Shown: positions 8,283 through 16,288 of the stretch, in pieces | Layout: every line of letters begins with the position of its first letter | How positions within the stretch are numbered: the first letter of the stretch is position 1 | Assembly: GCF_017875235.1 (NCBI RefSeq) | Contig: NZ_JAGGMI010000002.1 | Coordinates: 1 to 64,000 of the forward strand | Source: Asticcacaulis solisilvae | GTDB lineage: Bacteria; Pseudomonadota; Alphaproteobacteria; Caulobacterales; Caulobacteraceae | Length of the DNA stretch: 64,000 nt | Reading direction: 5' to 3' | Program-made: the position numbers and the translations under genes | The notes under the pieces: model-generated | Databases searched by the model: none | What the model saw: only the letters and a program-made list of their open reading frames with translations | What the model was told of the DNA's origin: nothing

Positions 8283-8762
8283 CTAACGCCCCATGCGCGG
8301 ATCATAGAGCCATTTGCGGATCTTCGTTGCCCTTATCCCCGCTGCGTCGGCGTGCAGCGGATTGAGCAGGATATTGCATTCATCCAGCGTGATCAGCGAC
8401 GGCACGCGCAGACAGGCCGATAGACCACTTGCGGCCCAATCGCTGCCGAACCGGATGCTGGCGCGGCCGGCGGGCAGGGCGTCCCAGCCGACCGGCGCGT
8501 CTTTGAGCGTCACCACTTCAGCCGCCGCCCAGACCGCATCCGGAATGTCGATCCGCACCAGGTAGCGGTTGAACGGCAAGGGATTGGCCGCCAGGTGCAC
8601 GAAGGTCTCAAGGCAGGCCAGGGCGATGTTTTCCGAAGCATAGACCATGTGCGTTCCCGCCCGGTTCCAGCGTCCGCCGGTGGTCCAGGCGCCTGCGCCG
8701 GAGAGGTCGTCGGCTTCGTAGTCAGGCGTGTCGGTCGCGATGCGCCAGACGGAAACCGTCAC
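8283..8762 (-). CDS. RES-domain toxin (NAD-degrading family)
   Basis: A 159-residue RES-domain protein, the toxin half of a type II module. Family members deplete NAD+ by phosphorolysis or hydrolysis in the cytoplasm. The conserved arginine region is GGRWNRAGTHMVYASEN (residues 29-45), followed by the conserved glutamate in ALACLETFVHL (Glu52) and the typical ending IRATKIRKWLYDPR. The GTG start at 8762 overlaps the antitoxin stop (GTGA), giving translational coupling with antitoxin first. The frame can be extended to 9200 but that extension lies wholly within the antitoxin gene in another frame and is not protein-like. Confidence 0.88.
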   Translation of the reverse strand: MTVSVWRIATDTPDYEADDLSGAGAWTTGGRWNRAGTHMVYASENIALACLETFVHLAANPLPFNRYLVRIDIPDAVWAAAEVVTLKDAPVGWDALPAGRASIRFGSDWAASGLSACLRVPSLITLDECNILLNPLHADAAGIRATKIRKWLYDPRMGR

Positions 8763-9271
8763 GCGTAGGCCCCGCTCTGCATCCGCGCCAGGAGGGCCGC
8801 GACCATGCCTTGGCCTTCCATGGTGTCCATGTAGTCGACCGGCCGCCCGCCGCCCAATGCCGCGACGGGGGTCTGCAGCCAGCCGGCGACCCATTTGGCC
8901 GCGTCGAAGCCTTGGGGCGCGCCGGATTGCTCGACCATGGTCTGGACCTGGCCGATCAGCTTGGACATGCCGACGATGCGTTCGCTGTCCTCGGCCGACA
9001 GGGCCTCGCCCTTGCTCACCTTGCGGTTCAGCGTGGCGGTCGACAGGTTGAGGCTTTTCAGGACCGCGCCTTGCGAGACATCGAGCTTTTCGAGCAGCTT
9101 CTTGGCGTCGGTGGCGGGCACTCCGGCGCGGATCATCGCCACCCGGTCGGATGGATCGGACTGATAGACCCCGGCGAAATCGACCAGGGATATAGTCCAT
9201 GTCTTCTTGATGCCGGGCGCTTTACGTGGGCGGGTGACCCTGACGGCAGCTTGCGATGCGTTTGTGCTCAT
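8759..9271 (-). CDS. Xre/DUF2384-type antitoxin of the RES module
   Basis: A 170-residue antitoxin. A helix-turn-helix lies at about 50-85 (LLEKLDVSQGAVLKSLNLSTATLNRKV), and the C-terminal toxin-binding (MbcA/ParS/Xre-like) domain covers about 90-160, with the SERIVGMSKLIG helix and the GFDAAKWVAGWLQTP block that is diagnostic of RES partners. It should neutralise the RES toxin and repress its own promoter. ATG 9271 fits a leaderless transcript from the promoter at 9280-9307; in-frame ATG 9292 and TTG 9307 lie inside the promoter itself. Confidence 0.87.
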   Translation of the reverse strand: MSTNASQAAVRVTRPRKAPGIKKTWTISLVDFAGVYQSDPSDRVAMIRAGVPATDAKKLLEKLDVSQGAVLKSLNLSTATLNRKVSKGEALSAEDSERIVGMSKLIGQVQTMVEQSGAPQGFDAAKWVAGWLQTPVAALGGGRPVDYMDTMEGQGMVAALLARMQSGAYA

Positions 9272-9307
9272 GTGAGCAAATATATCGCTCATTTGAGAGA
9301 CGTGCAA
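9266..9307 (-). promoter_or_regulatory. Toxin-antitoxin promoter with two operator palindromes
   Basis: On the minus strand TTGCAC (9307-9302), exactly 17 bases, then TATATT form a good -35/-10 pair. About seven bases after the -10 comes the ATG at 9271, so the mRNA would be leaderless or nearly so. Two copies of GCTCA-2 bases-TGAG(C/A), at 9266-9277 and 9287-9298, have centres 21 bp apart (two helical turns). One covers the transcription start, the other the spacer: the expected layout for autorepression by the Xre antitoxin. Confidence 0.6.
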
Positions 9308-9346
9308 GCTATTGAATGCGCCCTTTGCAGACTATGCATGCCCCGG

Positions 9347-9534
9347 CCACCACTCGCTCCGCTCGCGGTCCCTGCGCCTGCAAGGGCAATACCCTCGCTG
9401 CGCTTACCCATAAATGGGGAGGGTGTAGAAAATTACGCCAACTCGCTATTTAAACTGGTGGAATGTCTCCTCTTTCGCCCTCTCCATTTATGGGGAGGGG
9501 GGACCGCCGAAGGCAGTGGGCGGGGCTTGCGGTG
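9347..9534. repeat. Inverted pair of the DUF559-element repeat, without a gene
   Basis: Left copy 9347-9430 (ends CCCATAAATGGGGAGGG, and carries an extra insert) faces right copy 9477-9534 (CCATTTATGGGGAGGGG, then the ACCGCCGAAGGCAGTGGGCGGGGC block). About 46 bases lie between them and contain no gene. The right copy matches the termini of the element at 45271-45760. Confidence 0.7.
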
Positions 9535-9547
9535 CTTGCCCCGCGCG

Positions 9548-10264
9548 CTAACCTTTCGGGCTGAAAAAACTGTTGGCTGTCAAGCGCCCGGTCCTCGGAT
9601 CGTCGCTTAAGGCGGTGCCATCAAACAAAGCACAATGAAGGACATTGCTGCGATAGATCACCAATCGGTTGAAGCGCAACTCCACACTGTCGATCATCTC
9701 GTAATTGGGCGTATCCGGTCCGGCGAAGCCCGTCAGCCGCTCACCGTCCCGGTCGATCTCCTGTGCCACCGCCTGCATATAGCCGTCGCGGCGGCGGTTA
9801 TCGATCGACTCGTACCCGCTCAGCCGATGCCGGAAGAAGGCCGTGCCGCCCGGCTGGTTCCTGCACAGATAATGGACCATGGCCAGGCTCATCGGATTGG
9901 GCTGGTCGAAGTGCGGGATGCGCTGCAACGGTTGAAACCGCTCAAACCCCCAGGTCGCCAGCGCATAAAAGCCATAGGCGATAAGCGCCTGGTCCTGCCG
10001 CAAACCGAAGGCGCGTTCGAACGACGGCTTCAGGACCGGCAACAAGGTCCGCAGATATCCCACGGGCAGGTCGGCATTCACGCCCGGATAGAAGGTGCCG
10101 TTGGGCGGCGCCCATGACGCATTCACGGCCGCGTCGACCATGGCCTCGGGGTCTTCCAGCACATCGTCGATGATCAGCAGCGGGTTCTGCTCGGCGCCGA
10201 TGGTGCGCAGCTTTACGCGGGCATCGGGATTCAGCCGGACATCGGCGGCGCTGGTGTTGTTCAT
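9548..10264 (-). CDS. DUF6445 family protein, putative Fe(II)/2-oxoglutarate oxygenase fold
   Basis: A 238-residue protein that reads as DUF6445, a family often found near TonB-dependent receptors and tryptophan-halogenase-like genes in Caulobacterales and sphingomonads. It carries an HxD motif (His118-Phe-Asp120 in RIPHFDQPNP), a distal His210 (SNVLHCALF) and the usual ending RLTANSFF, which together suggest a double-stranded beta-helix iron site like that of prolyl hydroxylases. Its substrate is unknown. There is no signal peptide. It is divergent from the NagX-like gene at 10370 and has no obvious pathway partner here. Confidence 0.7.
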   Translation of the reverse strand: MNNTSAADVRLNPDARVKLRTIGAEQNPLLIIDDVLEDPEAMVDAAVNASWAPPNGTFYPGVNADLPVGYLRTLLPVLKPSFERAFGLRQDQALIAYGFYALATWGFERFQPLQRIPHFDQPNPMSLAMVHYLCRNQPGGTAFFRHRLSGYESIDNRRRDGYMQAVAQEIDRDGERLTGFAGPDTPNYEMIDSVELRFNRLVIYRSNVLHCALFDGTALSDDPRTGRLTANSFFSPKG

Positions 10265-10369
10265 GGCCCAAGCTTATCCGATTTGCGCCCTGGCCGACAA
10301 AATAAAATTGGTATGCTTGCGCATGAGACCAGTTTGGCGGAGACTTCCAAAAAAAGGGAGGGCTAACCC

Positions 10370-11467
10370 ATGGAACGCGTGCGCTTTACGTCGCTCGATG
10401 TCTTTCGCGGCCTGACGATCTGCCTGATGATCGTCGTCAACATGCAGGGGGAGGGCGCATACCCCATCCTCGGCCACGCCGACTGGTTCGGCTTCACGGT
10501 GGCGGACATCGTCTTTCCGTCCTTTCTGTTCGCCATGGGCAACGCCCTGGCGTTCGGCAAGAAAGACATGGCGCCGGGCGAATTCTGGCTGAAGACCCTG
10601 CGCCGCGTGGCGATCATCTTTGCCCTGGGCTATCTCCTCTACTGGTTCCCCTTCTTCAAGCACACCGACGCCGGCTGGGTCATGAAGCCCATCGAGGACA
10701 CGCGGATCATGGGCGTCCTCCAACGCCTGGCGCTGTGCTACGGTTTCGCCGCCATCGCCGCGCGCTATCTGGGCGTGCGCGGCCTTATCTTGCTGTCCCT
10801 GGTCCTGCTGCTCGGCTACTGGGGCATATTGCTGGCCTCGGCGCCGCCCGAACTGGCCCTTACCAAGACCGGCAATATCGGCAACTATGTCGACCAGCTG
10901 ATCCTCGGCAAGTCGCACCTCTATCCGTGGGACGAGGGCTTCGAACCCGAGGGCCTCCTCGGCACCATCCCTGCCACCGTCAATGTCATCCTGGGCTACC
11001 TGGCGGGGCTCTACATCCGCAAGCACACGCCCGGCCACTTCGTCATGATCCGCTTTATCGGTATGGGCGTGGTGCTGATTCTGGCGGCCCTGGCTTGGGG
11101 AACGGTCTTCCCGATCGGCAAGAAGCTGTGGACCTCGAGCTTCGTGCTCTTGACCGTCGGCATCGACCTGATCGTCCTGGCCGGCCTGATCGCCTGGATC
11201 GACCAGGCCAAACAGAAATTCGGCGTGACCTTCTTCGAGATATTCGGCAAGAACCCCCTGATCGTCTACCTGTTCGCCGAACTTCTGGCGGTCATATCGT
11301 GGCAGTTCGATATCGGCGGCAAGTCAGTGACGGGCTGGCTGTCGGGCAATCTCCAGGCCTATGTTCCCGGCGCGCCCGGCGCACTGCTGTTCGCGGTGCT
11401 CTACATGCTCGTCTGCTGGCTGTTCGCGTGGATTCTGCACACCAGAAAGATCGTTATCAAGGTCTGA
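10370..11467 (+). CDS. NagX/HGSNAT-like membrane acyltransferase family protein
   Basis: A 365-residue integral membrane protein with about ten hydrophobic segments. The N-terminus RFTSLDVFRGLTICLMIVVN is the signature of the DUF5009/heparan-alpha-glucosaminide N-acetyltransferase-like family (NagX in proteobacteria). DIVFPSFLFAMGNALAF and IMGVLQRLALCYGF are further family blocks, the latter holding the usual GVLQRIA-type motif. NagX genes accompany N-acetylglucosamine or chitin use, and a role in moving acyl groups onto amino sugars across the membrane is proposed for the family. AAGGGAGGG lies about 8 bases upstream of the ATG. A terminator follows the gene, so it is monocistronic. Confidence 0.85.
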   Translation: MERVRFTSLDVFRGLTICLMIVVNMQGEGAYPILGHADWFGFTVADIVFPSFLFAMGNALAFGKKDMAPGEFWLKTLRRVAIIFALGYLLYWFPFFKHTDAGWVMKPIEDTRIMGVLQRLALCYGFAAIAARYLGVRGLILLSLVLLLGYWGILLASAPPELALTKTGNIGNYVDQLILGKSHLYPWDEGFEPEGLLGTIPATVNVILGYLAGLYIRKHTPGHFVMIRFIGMGVVLILAALAWGTVFPIGKKLWTSSFVLLTVGIDLIVLAGLIAWIDQAKQKFGVTFFEIFGKNPLIVYLFAELLAVISWQFDIGGKSVTGWLSGNLQAYVPGAPGALLFAVLYMLVCWLFAWILHTRKIVIKV

Positions 11468-11489
11468 ATGGTTATTGAATCCGATAATT

Positions 11490-11526
11490 GACAGGACGCG
11501 GAGGGGCTCCGCGCCCTGTCTTTTTG
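11490..11526 (+). terminator. Rho-independent terminator after the NagX-like gene
   Basis: GACAGG-A-CGCGGAG pairs with CTCCGCG-C-CCTGTC (13 pairs with one A/C mismatch) around a short GGG loop, followed by TTTTTG. Confidence 0.9.
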
Positions 11527-11701
11527 TGTCATTCGTGAACACGTAACGCGTTGGCAACAAACCCTTTTTGCCTGCGCCAACTGCCTAACGACACCGTAAC
11601 CATAACATCAATATCACAACTTTGAGAGGATGGATTCCTTCAAAATTTATTAGGTCATATCCGCTATGGTTGTGCCGGGCAGGGGTAGGAGAGAAGCAAA
11701 A

Positions 11702-12313
11702 ATGCTTACAGGGTTAGCATCCCCAAAGTCCACAGAAGGTGTGTCGTTCGGCAACCCCGCCCAGTCCTGGGTCGAAACACGTACAGCCAGCCTGCGCCTG
11801 GCGATTTTTGCGCAGCATGGCGGAATGATCGAGCCGGGCACGGATATCTGCGCGGCGCACATCGCCCGGAACGACCTGAGCCTCCACACCATGGTGTCGA
11901 GCCGGGCGGTCTGGGCCGTCGAAAAGGAAGGCGGCCGGTTGGTCCCCAGTCCCGTGCACCATCATCCGGACAGCTTGGCCCTGGCCCGGAAATGCCAGAC
12001 CATCGTCAGTATTCGCGGCCGCCACGCCTGCCACAACCGCACCGGCGCGGTCCGGGTCGACGGACTGGACGGCGCCCTGGTCGCCTCCCTCATGGACGCC
12101 CTCGCGGCCGCCGGCTTTGTCGTGCAGGACGCGCCGTCGCACAGCCCGGCGAAACAGCCGGGCGATATCTGCAACCGTGGCCAGCGCATGCGCGGCGTCG
12201 AGCTGGACATCAGCCACGAACTGATGTCGCACCTGCTCAACGACGCCGGCAGGATGGCGCGCTTCGCCGCAGCCGTACGGCATGGTTTTGAATCTGTTCT
12301 GCCTGAGTGCTGA
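11702..12313 (+). CDS. Poly-gamma-glutamate hydrolase family protein (YjqB/PghP-like), copy 1
   Basis: A 203-residue protein of the family that includes phage PGA depolymerase PghP and B. subtilis YjqB, zinc peptidases that cut gamma-glutamyl bonds. Visible blocks: AQHGGMIEPGTDI (His39 and Glu44, zinc-site positions), LSLHTMVSS, TIVSIRGRHACH, and ICNRGQRMRGVELDISHEL. The family usually has SIHG where this protein has Ser-Ile-Arg105-Gly, with His108 three residues later, so the metal site may be changed. There is no signal peptide. AGGAGAG stands 9 bases before ATG 11702. A paralogue of identical length follows at 12539, with a similar upstream sequence. Confidence 0.82.
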   Translation: MLTGLASPKSTEGVSFGNPAQSWVETRTASLRLAIFAQHGGMIEPGTDICAAHIARNDLSLHTMVSSRAVWAVEKEGGRLVPSPVHHHPDSLALARKCQTIVSIRGRHACHNRTGAVRVDGLDGALVASLMDALAAAGFVVQDAPSHSPAKQPGDICNRGQRMRGVELDISHELMSHLLNDAGRMARFAAAVRHGFESVLPEC

Positions 12314-12333
12314 AATCCGGATTCTTGGTGGTC

Positions 12334-12378
12334 GCATGCTTGGTCCGAAAAACCGGTTTCCACTTTTCGGAGCATGCT
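12334..12378. repeat. Alphaproteobacterial palindromic repeat between the two paralogues
   Basis: GCATGCT...CCGAAAAACCGGTTTCCACTTTTCGG...AGCATGC forms a long imperfect hairpin whose core (CCGAAAA, ccggtttccac, TTTTCGG) is the widespread rhizobial/caulobacterial intergenic palindrome. It probably sits in the 3' untranslated region of the first paralogue. Confidence 0.65.
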
Positions 12379-12538
12379 CCAACATAACAAAGTGATCGAT
12401 TAGAACTTCAACGGGGAGCGGCTGCAGAACGCTTCCCGTTTGCTTGTTTATCACAAGTTTGCGAACGGGGATTCCTTCAAACCTTGTTAGCCATGCCGGC
12501 ATATAATGGCCTGGCTAGGGGTTTTGGAGACTTTCAAA

Positions 12539-13150
12539 ATGCCAGCGGGGTTCGTGTTAGAAAAGCCGGTCGAGACGGTTGCCTTCAGCAGTCCGGCCCA
12601 GTTCGCCGTTTCCACGCGCACGGCCAGCCTCAATGTCGCGCTGTTCGCGCAATATGGCGGACTGGCGGAACCGGGCACTGACATCTGTGCTCTGCGTATC
12701 GCGGGCGATGACCTCAGTATCCACACCGTCGTGTCGTGCCGGGCGGTCTGGGAAGCCGAAAATGGCGAGAACCGGCTGGTGCCAAGGCCTTTGCATAACC
12801 ACCCCGACGGCATCGCCCTGGCGGAAAAATGCCAGAGCGTCATCAGCATCCGGGGCCGGCACGCCTGCCACGACGCCCTGGGCGAGGTCTGCGTCGACGG
12901 CCTGGACGCCGAGCTTATCGCCGCGCTTGGCCGGACACTTACCGGCTTCGGGTTCGTGGTGCACGACGAACCCTTGCAAAGCCGCGCCAAGCATCCCGAT
13001 AATATCTGCAATCGCGGCCTGCGGATGCGCGGCGTCGAGCTGGATATCAGCCACGAACTGATGTCGCACCTGCTGAACGAAGCCGGGACCATGGCGCGCT
13101 TTGTCGCCGCGGTGCGGAGCGGCATCGCAAGGGTCCTGCCGGAAGCCTGA
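12539..13150 (+). CDS. Poly-gamma-glutamate hydrolase family protein (YjqB/PghP-like), copy 2
   Basis: A 203-residue paralogue of the protein at 11702, alignable over its whole length without gaps that I can see. The same blocks occur: AQYGGLAEPGTDI, LSIHTVVSC, SVISIRGRHACHD and ICNRGLRMRGVELDISHEL. Note that the His of the first block is Tyr here (QYGG against QHGG), so this copy lacks one predicted zinc ligand and also has the Arg change in SIRG. It may be inactive or repurposed. GGAG lies 10 bases before ATG 12539. GGATTCCTTCAAA with TTAG a few bases later recurs upstream of both copies, so promoter and gene were duplicated together. Confidence 0.82.
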   Translation: MPAGFVLEKPVETVAFSSPAQFAVSTRTASLNVALFAQYGGLAEPGTDICALRIAGDDLSIHTVVSCRAVWEAENGENRLVPRPLHNHPDGIALAEKCQSVISIRGRHACHDALGEVCVDGLDAELIAALGRTLTGFGFVVHDEPLQSRAKHPDNICNRGLRMRGVELDISHELMSHLLNEAGTMARFVAAVRSGIARVLPEA

Positions 13151-13209
13151 AGACTTGCGGCAATACTGGTTTCAGCCTTAAATGGCCCGCCGCACAAAGG
13201 GGGGGACGC

Positions 13210-13983
13210 ATGTGGCCATTCAAATCAAAGCCGCTTCTGGACGCTGACACCGCGCACTGGCACGTCAGCAATTTTTGCTGGCTGCTGCGCAATCTGGCGC
13301 GGACGCCCATGTTCACCGATACGCGGCTCATCCTGCCGGCGCCGGGCTTTTTCGACACCGGCGGCGCAACCGGTCACGCCCAGGCGGAAGCCATCTTCGA
13401 TCGGGTCAGGACCTATGCCGGCATGGGCGACTGGCCGGCCGAACTGGTCTCCGACGTCGAAACCTATGAGCGCAACACCGACCTGGTCCAGGCGACCAGC
13501 CGCCATACGCCGCTTGGGCTATTCATGGCCGACACCGACAATATGGTCCGTATCGCCTATGCGCCGCGACTGCTCAAAACCCCGGCCAACCTGATCGCCA
13601 CCCTGGCCCATGAACTGGCGCACTATGTTGTGCATTCGATACATGACACCCTGCCGTGCGGTCCCGCCGAAGAGGAGTTCCTGACCGACCAGACGGCGTG
13701 CTTCCTGGGGTTCGGCGTCTTCATGGCCAACAACGTCCTGGCCTTCGAACAGTGGCGCGACGACGGCACGGGCACGCAGGGCTGGAGCACCAGCCGCAGC
13801 GGCTACCTGCCCGAAGCCGATCTTGTCTTCAACCTGGCGCTTTTCCTGACGGCGAAGGACCTGCCGGCCGACGACGCGATGAAGTATCTTAAACCCCACC
13901 TGGCGGGGCACCTGAAGACGGCCCTGCGTGACGCTGAAACCTATAAAGCCGAACTGGCCGAGGCGATCGCCACGGCGTTCTGA
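13210..13983 (+). CDS. Putative zinc metallopeptidase (HExxH), family not recognised
   Basis: A 257-residue protein with no signal peptide. It has a zincin motif TLAHELAHYVVHS (His134, Glu135, His138) followed 16-18 residues later by an acidic helix AEEEFLTDQTACFLGFGVF. A Glu or Asp there (Glu154-156 or Asp160) would be the third zinc ligand, as in gluzincins and related families. Nothing else matches a family that I know. The start ATG 13210 has GGGGGGG just upstream. It follows the two PGA-hydrolase paralogues by 59 bp on the same strand and may be co-transcribed with the second. Confidence 0.7.
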   Translation: MWPFKSKPLLDADTAHWHVSNFCWLLRNLARTPMFTDTRLILPAPGFFDTGGATGHAQAEAIFDRVRTYAGMGDWPAELVSDVETYERNTDLVQATSRHTPLGLFMADTDNMVRIAYAPRLLKTPANLIATLAHELAHYVVHSIHDTLPCGPAEEEFLTDQTACFLGFGVFMANNVLAFEQWRDDGTGTQGWSTSRSGYLPEADLVFNLALFLTAKDLPADDAMKYLKPHLAGHLKTALRDAETYKAELAEAIATAF

Positions 13984-14191
13984 CGGTTCGGCAGAAAAGA
14001 GATATAACCGCGAACCTCACGAACAGTCCAATTTCTGACGCAGCGTTCGTGTTTGTTCGTGAGGTTCGTGGTTATTCTTATCCCGCGCAGCCGGCCATTT
14101 ACCAAACCCGCCGGCCATCCCCGACTGAAAACTTACGGCCTTTCCGGTTAGGCTCCTCCCGTTTTCAGCCCTCGAAGAATGCGAGGATACC

Positions 14192-15022
14192 ATGGCATTA
14201 CGCCCCTATTGGAGCGGCACCATCCGCGTGTCGCTGGTCTCACTGTCGGTGGACATGTTCACGGCGCTCGATTCCGGCCGCAAGATCGCCTTCCACCAGA
14301 TCCACAAACCGTCGGGCGAGCGCGTCCGTCAGCAACTCGTCGCCGGCGGCGAGGTCGTCGAACGCGACGATATCGTCAAGGGCTACGAGGTCGAAAAAGG
14401 CGAATACGTCCTGTTCGAACCCGAAGAGATCAGCGACCTGAAAATCCCTTCCAGCAAGGCGATGGAGCTCAGCCGCTTCGTATCCTACGCGGACGTCGAC
14501 GCTATCTGGTTCGACACGCCCTATTACCTGGCGCCGTCGGGCAAGGCGGATCTCGCTACCTTCTCGATCATCCGCGATGCGATGCGCGAACTGAAGGTCA
14601 TGGGCCTGGGCCAGATCGTCATCAGCGGCCGCGAACGCCTGTGCGCCGTCAAGCCGTGCGGCCAGGGCCTGCTGCTGGAAACGCTGCACTATCCCGACGA
14701 AATCAAACGGTCCGGTCACTTTTTCGGCGACATCAAGGCCGTCACCGCCGACGCCGAGGAGGCGGACCTGGCGAAGGAGCTGATCAAGCGCAAGGTCGGC
14801 GCGTTCGAACCGGACGCCTTTACCGACCACTATACCGAGGCGCTGCAGGAGCTGGTCGACGCCCGCATCGAAAACCGCGCTCCGGTGGTCGAAAAGGACA
14901 AGCCGGCGCCCAAGGTGGTCAACCTGATGGACGCCCTGCGCAAGAGCTTGGCCGAGGGCAAGCCCGCCGCCAATGACGCCAAGCCGTCGCCCGCGAAGAA
15001 GCGAGCCAAGAAGGCGGGGTGA
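14192..15022 (+). CDS. ku: Non-homologous end-joining DNA-end-binding protein Ku
   Basis: A 276-residue bacterial Ku. The start LRPYWSGTIRVSLVSLSVDMFTA, the block IAFHQIHKPSGERVRQ, GYEVEKGEYVLFEPEEI and the central AKELIKRKVGAFEPDAFTDHY are all typical. Ku forms a ring on double-strand break ends and recruits LigD. The last 30 residues are Lys/Ala-rich, the usual DNA-binding and LigD-contacting tail. No ligD is in this window. GAGGA is 8 bases upstream of ATG 14192. It is a single gene between unrelated neighbours. Confidence 0.95.
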   Translation: MALRPYWSGTIRVSLVSLSVDMFTALDSGRKIAFHQIHKPSGERVRQQLVAGGEVVERDDIVKGYEVEKGEYVLFEPEEISDLKIPSSKAMELSRFVSYADVDAIWFDTPYYLAPSGKADLATFSIIRDAMRELKVMGLGQIVISGRERLCAVKPCGQGLLLETLHYPDEIKRSGHFFGDIKAVTADAEEADLAKELIKRKVGAFEPDAFTDHYTEALQELVDARIENRAPVVEKDKPAPKVVNLMDALRKSLAEGKPAANDAKPSPAKKRAKKAG

Positions 15023-15241
15023 GGGCGCTCCTAGGTGTGGTAGGGCACTTAACTCGCCCCACAGGTTGCAGACGTATGCGTACTCGCGCCGTTTAACTTT
15101 AGGCTTGCATTGTGCGCCGCAAAATGAGCTACTTAATCCGTGCCCGGCGTTGCCGTATGCGGTTAGCCCGCGTTTGTAAGCCTACCCTTGGGGGTTTCTC
15201 TTTCGCGTCCGGCAGAATGCCTGTCATGGGACCATGAAACA

Positions 15242-16165
15242 ATGAAGCCTGCGACTTTCGGCGCCATCTTATTGATCCTCACGGGCTTGGCCTGCCCGGA
15301 AATCGTTGCCGCGCAAGCTGTGGACGCGCGCGATTCCGGACCCTACTGGCCGGCCGCCAAGCCCTTGCCGAAAACGTCGAATGAACCGCTTGGCCGGATT
15401 TGGACGGTCGCCGGTGACACGGACGGCGGCAAACCCGTTGCTAAGCCCGTTGCGAAACCCAAACCCAAGCCTCAGGTCCAGGCAAAAACAGACGCCAAAA
15501 GCGCGCCCAAGGCGGCATTGAAGAAAGCTTTCAAAACGCCATCGAAGCCCGCACCCGCACAGGCGGTTCAGTCAAAGGCGACCAAGCCGAAGCCGGCTGC
15601 CCAGCCTGCGCCCGTGAAGGTGCAAAAGCCCACATCGGCGCCGACGGAGCCCGCGAAGACTCCCAAGCCATCACCCGCCGCCCCGTCGAAGCCAGTGCCT
15701 GCACCGCCAAAACCCGCCGCGCCGGTTCCACCCAAGGCTCTTCCCAAGGCCAATACATCCGCCAGGTCCGTCCCGGCCACGTCCGCCGCCAGCACGGCCG
15801 ACGCCATCATTCTCGCCGACGCGCAAAAGGGCTGTACGGCAAAGGACGCCAATGCCTGCCTGATCCTGGGCCGGATGTACGTCACCGGCACCGTCGCCGC
15901 CAAGGACGAGCCCGCCGCCGCCCGGACCTTCAAGCAGTCGTGCGATCTTGGCAACGGCGCGGGCTGCCATGCCCTGGGGATGATGTACGAGAAGGGCGCG
16001 GGCACGGCCGCCAATGCCGGTGAAGCCGCGCGCTACTACAAGATGGCCTGCAAGCTCGGCAATACATCTGCATGCAAGAGCGCGGGCAAGACCTCCGGCA
16101 AGGTCGTCGGCGCCAGGTTCAACCTCGGCGAGCTGCTGTTTCCGAAAAGAGCCCCTGTGTCCTGA
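15242..16165 (+). CDS. Secreted Sel1-repeat, cysteine-rich protein with Pro/Lys/Ala linker
   Basis: A 307-residue protein. Residues 1-25 are a signal peptide ending near IVAAQA, about 40-195 is a low-complexity Pro/Lys/Ala stretch, and about 200-290 holds Sel1-like repeats (ACLILGRMYVTGTV; GCHALGMMYEKGAG). Cysteines are spaced in the repeats as in Helicobacter-type cysteine-rich Sel1 proteins (CTAKDANAC, CDLGNGAGC, CKLGNTSAC), each pair probably forming a disulfide in the periplasm. The linker could span the cell wall. I chose ATG 15242 (MKPATFG) because it gives a standard signal peptide; a longer frame to 15188 would bury it. Ligand unknown. Confidence 0.8.
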   Translation: MKPATFGAILLILTGLACPEIVAAQAVDARDSGPYWPAAKPLPKTSNEPLGRIWTVAGDTDGGKPVAKPVAKPKPKPQVQAKTDAKSAPKAALKKAFKTPSKPAPAQAVQSKATKPKPAAQPAPVKVQKPTSAPTEPAKTPKPSPAAPSKPVPAPPKPAAPVPPKALPKANTSARSVPATSAASTADAIILADAQKGCTAKDANACLILGRMYVTGTVAAKDEPAAARTFKQSCDLGNGAGCHALGMMYEKGAGTAANAGEAARYYKMACKLGNTSACKSAGKTSGKVVGARFNLGELLFPKRAPVS

Positions 16166-16288
16166 CGGGCACAAAAGTCCGACAAATGCCTTCCCATCTT
16201 TCCGGACACGTGGTAGCGCTATCATAGCAGCGGTGAACGCTGACCGGAACCGCCACTGAAACGGCGGACAGGCAAATGGGAGTGACAT

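Noticed and set aside
8763-9200. N-terminal extension of the RES toxin to 9200
   Set aside because: The extra 146 residues lie within the antitoxin gene in another frame, and GTG 8762 gives the normal RES length with a 4-bp overlap.
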